Assembly: GCF_037126465.1 (NCBI RefSeq)
Contig: NC_088201.1
Coordinates: forward strand, 193,696,403-193,760,402
DNA length: 64,000 bases
Source of the DNA: Ornithodoros turicata
Taxonomy: Eukaryota; Arthropoda; Arachnida; Ixodida; Argasidae
Direction: 5' to 3'
Part shown: positions 57,493 through 64,000 of the stretch, piece by piece
Layout of the letters: each line of letters begins with the position of its first letter
How positions within the stretch are numbered: position 1 is the first letter of the stretch
The notes under the pieces: model-generated
Told to the model about the DNA's origin: nothing
The model's input: the letters and a program-made list of their open reading frames with translations, nothing else
The model's database searches: none
Position numbers and translations under genes: made by a program

Positions 57493-58200
57493 ACGTTTCG
57501 GCGGAAGCTCCGCCTTCTTCGGGACTGAGACGAAAATCTATGTACAAGGTATTTTAAAAGGTTACAAAAGTGTCGTCACAGCTGGTACAATTTCACTGCG
57601 AGGCAGTCGTCAGTGAGTCATGTTCTGGAAGATTCCGCAAGGTTCCTAGGTCATCGGCCGGGGAGATTACGTGTCAGAGCCTTGGAGTTCCAGAAAGGTC
57701 TGGGGTCGCGCTCGTCGAAAACCTGTTGTCCGGGGTGTTCTTAGCGTCATTGTGTCCAGCTGTGAAGAAAAGAAGAAAAGAGGCAGGGGGCACTCTGAGG
57801 TCACACAGAAAAAAAGTTATCCGGATATGCTTCTTACAGTTGATAGCACTCCTTTATCCTCATTTATTAGAGATTGGAATTTGTAGATCAAGTACGATTC
57901 GCGTTGCTCTCTGCAGCGATCGGATGTTAAATTTGACTCTAAAATAAAAAGTGCGACGTTATTAATGGAATGACCGGGTCGACTAAAATGGCGGGAAACC
58001 GGGAGGCTACCTTTTTTCGAAACATCTGATCGGTGATTATTGAATCGAATCCTAAATGAATTTGATCTACATATTGCGCGGAGCATGTTGTACATCGAAT
58101 CATATAAATAATGTTACTTGAGTTACAGTCAAAGTGGCCATTGATTTTAAGGGAGAAGTCGGAGTTTGTACTCTTGACCGCTGCCGTGCTTTGCATTGAT
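57493..58200 (-). pseudogene. Penelope-like element: GIY-YIG endonuclease and terminal region
   Basis: Minus strand from 58196: INGHFDCNSSNIIYMIRCTTCSAQYVDQIHLGF (the GIY-YIG core with IIYMIRC...YV), then after a frameshift RIRFNNHRSDVSKKGSLPVSRHFSRPGHSINNVALFILESNLTSDRCREQRESYLIYKFQSL (58060-57870). Downstream, 57497-57535 on the same strand reads CCGAAGAAGGCGGAGCTTCCGCCGAAACGTAGAC, a hammerhead-like core with stem II GGCGGA/TCCGCC. No RT is present. Confidence 0.75.
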
Positions 58201-58452
58201 TTGCATATTTGGCATCTTTTACCATTGCATGGATGGCATCCCGCCGTAGGTGTTAATGGTTTGGGAACTTTGGAGTTGACTAGTCTATCTTGAAGGTTGC
58301 GGGCACGTCTGTAAGTAACTCGTGGCTCCTCGGCAAATATTTGTCGTGTCCGTTCAGATTACAGAAGGATGCTATGGTGGCGGTAGTAACGAACCTTCGT
58401 TAATCGTAATTTTCCACCCAGTCTTGTAAAAGACGCCCTGTGCAAAGCACGA

Positions 58453-58486
<34 letters not shown>

Positions 58487-58672
58487 AATGGAAAAAAATA
58501 GCCGGGGCTTTTTCATTTTATACTTTTTCATTTTCATTCACTTTTTCTTTTTCATTTTATACTTCACTGGCTTTGCACTGGGCTTTCAGTGAGTGAGTTA
58601 TCTCACCCTGACTGGAGGAATCACGTGTTACGTGACCTTCTGACGCCATCCACTCAAACGTTGCCTGCCTGC
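58201..58672. other. No gene; (AT)n and repeat edge
   Basis: (TA)n at 58457-58484. CACTCAAACGTTGCC near 58650 begins the hammerhead repeat unit that follows; the same GACGTTTGAG word flanks the motif at 58726 and near 4156. Confidence 0.4.
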
Positions 58673-58717
58673 GTACTGTTGATGAGGCCCAACAAGGCTG
58701 AAACAGCTGTCCAGTAC
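58673..58717 (+). ncRNA. Hammerhead ribozyme motif, GUC site
   Basis: Stem I GTACTG/CAGTAC perfect 6 bp; core TTGATGAG (consensus CTGATGAG, one change); stem II GCC-CAACAA-GGC; TGAAAC; palindromic stem III ACAGCTGT; cleavage GTC. Same family as 4100-4145, but stem I differs and remains paired. Confidence 0.65.
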
Positions 58718-59571
58718 TGGCATGGCGACGTTTGAGTTACAAACATATATATATATATATACTTATATATACTCATGGAACGATGCGACAGCACCAGAGG
58801 ACACTGCGTGCAGCCATAGAAGCCATCTTAATCTGTAATTTTGAATTTCAAACACATCTAGTGTCATTTACTTGTTTCTGTAATGGCTTTTTCCCCTCAT
58901 TATATTTGACATTTGACGTTTCAAATATACGTCAAATTCGGGAGGATCAAAAGAACAAAAAGAGATACCTGCGGAGAGAGATAGATTCTGCAATATTTCT
59001 TGTTGTAGGATTGGAAGACTCCTTCTGATTTCATGGCAGTTTTATGCTACTTGAGGACTGTTTTCCGCTATGGCTTCCGTAGCTGACATGAGTCATCAGC
59101 TAATGTCGTTGTAAAGTATCTTGGACGACTAGGTTGGTTCGTTTCGGATTGCAAATGATATTTTTTGGGGAAGGGTTGCTTGAAACAAAAAGTCGGTTGG
59201 ACACCGTTCCTTCTCTTTCACTCGTACCGTTGAATATTTGTTGCCAATAAAGCAAAAATTTATAATCCCGAAATCCCGAGATTTAGCCCTGCGAAATCCC
59301 CGCATTTCGGGACGTGAAATTATGATGAAATTCCGGGATTTCGGGATCCCGAACTCCGAACCATAGCACCAGCGCTGCTTGGCGTTGCGCAATACCGGTG
59401 ACGTAACGGGGGCCAGCAGCACGGCACTGTTGCTCGATCTACAGGAAAATACGTGCGGGAGAGGGGAATACGGAAGAGAAACTTGAAGCGCACGCTTTTC
59501 ACACAGTGGAGCGATTTCGCCCTGAAAAATTTTAGGCATATTAGTTTCTCAGCGGGAACAACCGTTTCTAG
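58718..59571. other. No recognised gene
   Basis: (AT)n at about 58745-58762. CCCGAAATCCCGAGATT/GAAATTCCGGGATTTCGGGATCCCG repeats around 59265-59350. No supported coding region. Confidence 0.35.
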
Positions 59572-60718
59572 TGTGGCGGCCCGTGTGTGATGACGAAGAC
59601 GTGCCTCTGCTGCCACGCGCTACGGCGCTGGCACGGCAGTTCTACCGGCACCGTCCTAGCGTGAGGCCACGACCATCTGCCCGCTGGGACATTCCATCAT
59701 CGCCGGTCAGGACTCATGTAGAGGGACACCACCTCCTCTACATTTGGTGACCCGAACTATGAACACCATGTTCGGCATAATTCGGCCAAGCACCATCCCA
59801 AATTACTGCAAGCCCACCTCCGAAGGTACGGTGCAACGTTCTACCGAGGAACCGCTAGGCGACGACGTCAATTCACCGCGGCTCCACTCATCGCAACGCC
59901 CGACCGCGCCACACCATGGTCCTACCCACCTTACCCATCTACCCAGATCACGTCGCCATGGTCTCGCACTCTGCGTCACGTCGCCACACGCTTCACGATG
60001 GCACTCCTCGGGCTTCCACCAGCGGCACCTTCCCGAGCATCACGCTCCTGTACCGGTCGCGGTACGCCGCTGTCGACCGCCCCACCCGCATCTGCTACGC
60101 TTGCGGTCCAAGAACCCTGCCCGCCTCGCCTTCCCACCAGGCTTCCATACAAGACACTGGCAGCTCGCCCAGATGCGGTCAAGAGGCTCCGGGACCAACA
60201 TTCCACCGGGGACACGCACGGAGGCCACAGTGAGTTTTACTCCCGGTCTCCCCGTGCTTCACGATGGTCCTCCCCGCAGTCTCCTTGGCGACAACACTAC
60301 GAGCCCAGCGCTCACGAACCGGTCGCGGTTCTGTCGCCCCTCTCTGAATTACTTCCGCATACCTGCCCTCACACCGCCCCTGGAACCCGCCCGGTCAGCG
60401 CTTGCCTGCACCAACTACCCTGCTGCTACTGCGATTTCTGAACAAGTCGTCCCTGTTGCACGTGTCGCCCGTCTTCCTCCTCTTGATGTATCGACGCGGC
60501 CCTCAACCGCCAGCTCTACACCGCTCCGCGTCTGAGGGGGGGAGTGATGTGGCGGCCCGTGTGTGATGACGAAGACGTGCCTCTGCTGCCACGCGCTACG
60601 GCGCTGGCACGGCAGTTCTACCGGCACCGTCCTAGCGTGAGGCCACGACCATCTGCCCGCTGGGACATTCCATCATCGCCGGTCAGGACTCATGTAGAGG
60701 GACACCACCTCCTCTACA
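59572..60718 (+). mobile_element. Intact non-autonomous LTR element (TRIM type), 1147 bp
   Basis: Two 171-bp direct repeats (59572-59742 and 60548-60718), identical by eye, start TGTGGCGG and end CCTCTACA. The 4-bp target duplication CTAG lies at 59568-59571 and 60719-60722. Right after the first LTR is TTTGGTGACCCGAAC, a primer-binding-site-like sequence, and just before the second is the purine tract GAGGGGGGGAG. The internal 805 bp has no pol. It must be mobilised by an autonomous partner. Confidence 0.9.
59744..60535 (+). CDS. Open frame spanning the interior of the TRIM element
   Basis: 263 codons open from the primer-binding site to the purine tract. The product is rich in Pro, Arg, Ser, Thr and His and has no capsid, zinc-knuckle or protease motif that I recognise. 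The composition is GC-rich and unlike its AT-rich surroundings. Two other frames are also long here, so the opening may simply reflect base composition. Function unknown; a vestigial gag is possible. Confidence 0.3.
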   Translation: MVTRTMNTMFGIIRPSTIPNYCKPTSEGTVQRSTEEPLGDDVNSPRLHSSQRPTAPHHGPTHLTHLPRSRRHGLALCVTSPHASRWHSSGFHQRHLPEHHAPVPVAVRRCRPPHPHLLRLRSKNPARLAFPPGFHTRHWQLAQMRSRGSGTNIPPGTRTEATVSFTPGLPVLHDGPPRSLLGDNTTSPALTNRSRFCRPSLNYFRIPALTPPLEPARSALACTNYPAATAISEQVVPVARVARLPPLDVSTRPSTASSTPLRV

Positions 60719-60722
60719 CTAG

Positions 60723-61228
60723 AAAAGAAAAAAATAATGGGGATTCGGGAAATTTCGTAGTCCCTTTAACCCTCCTTTACAAACGAAATATAGGGGAACG
60801 CGGGGCAAAACGCGGCAGTTTGCCACTTAGTGCCACCTAGTTTTTAAACGTGCGGTGATAGAGATAAGATATTCCGGTTACGTAGGCGTCCACATGTACC
60901 CTGCTACTTAACATAAAGACGACGATTTTGGTGTGCCCCAAGCAGAGGAAAAAAAAAGTGAACTGAGCCTATTTAAATATAAGACAGCGGTCAAAACTAC
61001 GCGAATTTCGGCACAGTACTTTTTTCGGTACAGTGAAGTTCAAGCACTGATGCGGCCTGTATTAAGCTACGCGTTTAGTTATTACCGTTGGTTATTCGTG
61101 TAACCTTCCACAAACTTTCAAGAGGTTCGCTCCTCCCGTTTTTAAGAGGGAATGTTTTTAACAGGGCGACACTCGTGGGGCAAAACGCGACACTTCGTTA
61201 ATTAGCGGCGTCTCTATTTAAACGCCCA
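60723..61228. other. No recognised gene
   Basis: Two GGGGCAAAACGCG(G/A)CA words near 60796 and 61179 suggest a small repeat. Nothing else was recognised. Confidence 0.35.
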
Positions 61229-62502
61229 ATGGAATTCGTTCGATACTTTGACCAAATATCCACTGTAGCTCAGCTTAAGATCGACGTGATTGGTGGTGCA
61301 CAAACAGAAAAAGAAATTGCTCAGTCAAGGTTGGTGGACAAGGCAGCCGGAGATAAGACTCGTATTTTTGTTCGTCTCTCTTTTTCGCTGGTGGAAAAGG
61401 AAGAGTTTCCCTCACTCGAATCCCTCCCACATCGCTCCTTGTGGACACCTCCGACAACTCCATCGGAGCGGCTCTCCAGCAAGTGTCGGACGGCGTTGTA
61501 GCCACACTCGCCTTCTTATCCCGGAAGCCTTCCGTTATGGAATCCCGCTAGGGAACGTCTCGCCGCATATTCCGCTGTCCGGCATCTCAGTCACTTCTTG
61601 AAGGGTCTGAGGTTTGACTGACCATAGCACCCTGGTCGACGCTTTCACCTCAGATAGTTAGAGGTACAGCCAGCACGAAACTCGCCACTTAGCGTACATT
61701 GCCGAGGATTCCACCGACATTCGACACATTAGGGGTACTGCCAACATCATTGCCGACATAATCAGCCGGGTTGAGGCTGTCGGTCCAGCAGCCTGCAGTT
61801 CTTACATTTACTCGTCTTGTTCAAGAACAAGCAAATCATCCCGAGATGCAGCACTCTGCTGTCTCGCAGAAGACCAGCCGCAAGCTGAGAGACGTCACTT
61901 TCGTGGTTGCGCAAGATCGGAACTCGATCCTCCGGAGCAGCACACAGTCCTGTCCTGTGCCCTTCGTCCCTTTCTTCGACAGCACTCAGCTCTTAGCCCA
62001 CCCTTGTGTGTGTGCCTCCACCATTATGATTCTCCGGCGTTTCATATGTCCGGGTGCGCGAAAGGACATCCGGCTCTGGGTGCGCGCCTGTACACCGTGT
62101 CAGCTCTCGAAATGTCATCGCCACACTGTCACGCCTCTTGGCACTCTTCTATCTCGCACGGACCGTTTCTGAATGGTACACCTCAACATCGTGGGCACGC
62201 TAACTACTAACGTGCGTAATCGATTTACGCGACGACCTGAAGCGGCGTCCATAGCTGACGCCATCGCAGATACCGTCGCGCGCACATTCCTCGGAACACG
62301 GATTTCCCGCCCTGGCGTCCCTCAAGAGGTTGTGAAGGACAAGGGCCAAAAATTCAAAAGTCGCCTCTTCCTGGCTTTAACTCTCTTTGTGGGTAGCACA
62401 GGTATCCGAACTTCGGCTTACAGCAATGTCTTGGTCGAGCGCTTTCATCGGCACTTGAAGCAGGCCATCATGGCCCACGACAAGCGCAACCGATGGGCCG
62501 AT

Positions 62503-62617
62503 ATGAAATAACTGATGTTCTGAGGCTGGAACAACATAGAAGGGACAAATACATACAAGCTTTGTATGTATTTGTCCCTTCTATGTTGTTCCAGCCTCAG
62601 AACATCAGTTATTTCAT
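62503..62617. repeat. Perfect 56-bp inverted repeat with 3-base spacer
   Basis: 62503-62558 and 62562-62617 are exact reverse complements. The arm contains TTCTGAGGCTGGAACAACAT and AGGGACAAATACATACAA, which also occur (single arm, one or two changes) at 41357-41395 beside a Penelope fragment. It sits in the integrase region of the Gypsy remnant. Confidence 0.95.
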
Positions 62618-62763
62618 GTTCATCAGTTGCCGCCTGCGTCGTTCCCGTCGTATGAGTGTGCGTGTGAGTGAGCAAAAATGTAAGAGTGAAAGGAGAATGA
62701 GTGAGAGAGAGTGTCTGGTTTGTCCCTTCAGATGACGCACCCTGGAAGTCGTTGAGAAAGCGT

Positions 62764-62836
62764 GTTAGCTTAGCTCAATTGGAAGAGCCCTGGACCGGCA
62801 ATCCAGAAGATGTGGGTTCGAGTCCTACAGCTGGCT
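62764..62836 (+). tRNA. tRNA-like sequence (Ala-like, anticodon position GGC), probably not a functional tRNA
   Basis: Acceptor GTTAGCT/AGCTGGC pairs with two G-U. D arm GCTC...GAGC. Anticodon stem CTGGA/TCCAG with loop CCGGCAA, placing GGC at the anticodon. T arm GTGGG-TTCGAGT-CCTAC. A and B promoter boxes are good. But base 33 is C, not the invariant U, and a GGC alanine anticodon is not expected in eukaryotes. It also lies within a retroelement remnant. It is most likely the head of a tRNA-derived SINE. Confidence 0.5.
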
Positions 62837-63306
62837 AACCTTTTCAGTGACTTTCATCTTTCATCGTGCCGATATGCTGCCCGTCGTCCTCCTCGGCATA
62901 CCTTCCGCCGTGAAGCCCAACCTCGCCTGCTCTTCGACTTAGTTGGTATACGGCTCTCCTCCTCGACTTCACGCCTGCCGTCTCTTCCAAGAATGCTTCT
63001 TCTTTTCTCACCCGCGTTCGCCGAGCTTTTGCGGCCATCCGCTTCACGCCGACCCGCGCCTCAACTTCACGGTCCTCATTCGTACAGCCCAGCCTGCGCT
63101 CATCGGCACACATTTTTCTGCGAAAGTGTCGTATTCGCCGCTCTCTAGAGCCTCCCCATTCTGGACCCTATAAAGTGATCCGACGTAGTCCCAAGACATT
63201 CATTATCGACGTTCTTGGTACAACCCAGTCGGCCTCCATTGACCGTCTTAAGCCCACCTTCCAAGACCACCCACCTTCAGGGATCATCGCCCCCGTCCGC
63301 TCATAG

Positions 63307-64000
63307 GGCTGTTCGGCAGGGCAAGAGGGCGCTCGTGTTTACGGCAGTCAGCGCCACTTGTGGCGACTGTGCTAAGTTTTCCAAGGTAGCGTGTTCTCTC
63401 ATCACGCACATGTTATGTGCTGTGTCCGAATGACCAAGTTGTGTTACGTTTTTTGAATAAGGTATAAGTGACCGAGGACTGTCTCCCCATCAAGTCGGAA
63501 GAAGAGAAACCGTCAACAGCGCGCGTTTTCGGCGCAAGGCAGAATATTATCAGACAGTCTCGAAATACGGGTATAATGTGCCTCCCAGGTACCGTAGCTG
63601 TACTAGCTCTGAGCGAAACCTGAAATGAATGGAGCGAGCGCTACGAATGTTTGTCAGCAGCCAGTAGTTGGCTCTTTTTATGGGCGTCACATTCTTTCTT
63701 TTTTCCTTTTGCTTACTACAACCAAAGCTACCGCTTGTCAGATATCCGTGACCGTTTGGGAAGAGAGGAATATGGGAGTCAGATTACGACAGTCATCAGA
63801 ACAAGAATTTAGATGCCCCTGCGGCTGAGATTATTAACTTTGAGACACTTTTGACACAGTGTGAATGAGACCTAACTTAATAAAAGACATGTCTCAAGTA
63901 CAACACAACTTTCATAATCCAAGTACCAATTGCAATGACTTCCACTGGATCCTGCGTGGGTATGATGATTTTGGGAATCACATGCACTCGCGACATCTTA
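63307..64000. other. No recognised gene
   Basis: Downstream of the Gypsy remnant; may include its 3' non-coding end. AATAAAAGACATG at about 63880 resembles a polyadenylation signal. No coding region supported. Confidence 0.35.

Larger units (their letters stand above)
61390..63306 (+). pseudogene. Decayed Ty3/Gypsy pol (RNase H and integrase)
   Basis: Frame fragments in order: RNase H (LVDTSDNSIGAALQQVSDGVVATLAFLSRK, LAAYSAVRHLSHFLKGLRF, then HLAYIAEDSTDIRHIRGTANIIADIISR to about 61770); integrase HHCC (RRFICPGARKDIRLWVRACTPCQLSKCHRHTVTPLGT, about 62040-62140); integrase core (MVHLNIVGTL, RRPEAASIADAIADTVARTFL, GVPQEVVKDKGQKF, NVLVERFHRHLKQAIMAHDK); and the GPY/F end (GPYKVIRRSPKTFIIDVLGTTQSASIDRLKP, about 63165-63250). 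The first two core acids are altered (HLNIVG, KDKG), the Glu remains. It is interrupted by a palindrome and a tRNA-like sequence. Confidence 0.75.

Overview
This window looks like repeat-dense genomic DNA from a chelicerate, most likely a tick. It has animal-type introns, Penelope-like elements, Ty3/Gypsy, BEL/Pao, several LINE families, mariner, P-element and hAT transposons, and a tRNA-derived SINE. No species marker was tested; the assignment rests on the transposon mix. Almost all recognisable coding sequence belongs to mobile elements, most of it broken. The one convincing host gene is a caspase-family gene on the minus strand (about 53.46 kb down to 39.04 kb). Its four visible exons join in phase, but its active-site cysteine and substrate-pocket arginines are replaced, so it reads as a pseudo-caspase. 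A 12.9-kb intron in it holds a LINE, two mariners, a short inverted-repeat element and a P element.

Layout: 0-7.3 kb has a SINE end, a satellite with a two-monomer (about 372 bp) higher-order unit, fragments of a CAGGGTGTCC-type DNA transposon, a 910-bp inverted-repeat transposon and the first hammerhead-ribozyme repeats. 10.5-11.7 kb holds three direct 234-bp repeats, each with a complete hammerhead ribozyme motif, plus one inverted copy. 11.7-21.7 kb is a composite retroelement between two identical short LTRs. It consists of a conventional Ty3/Gypsy element truncated in integrase, fused to a second Ty3/Gypsy element whose pol order is protease-integrase-RT-RNase H, part of which is also present as a 1288-bp inverted duplication. 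21.7-22.3 kb carries a second hammerhead repeat family. 23.2-28.8 kb is a BEL/Pao remnant invaded by two short DNA elements and a LINE. 32-35.6 kb is a hAT transposase interrupted by an RNase H-bearing LINE with a long (TG)n tail. 36.5-37.6 kb has a Penelope RT fragment and a young SINE. 39-53.5 kb is the caspase gene with its invaded intron.

53.5-64 kb has a 26-bp minisatellite, two Penelope-like fragments with hammerhead-like ends, another hammerhead repeat, an intact 1147-bp non-autonomous LTR element (TRIM type) with identical LTRs, and a decayed Ty3/Gypsy element containing a perfect 56-bp inverted repeat and a tRNA-like sequence.

The items most worth attention are the integrase-before-RT Gypsy element and its chimeric packaging, the set of hammerhead ribozymes whose stem I changes in a compensated way between families, and the caspase with a missing catalytic cysteine. 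No searches or folding programs were run; all calls come from reading the sequence and its translations.
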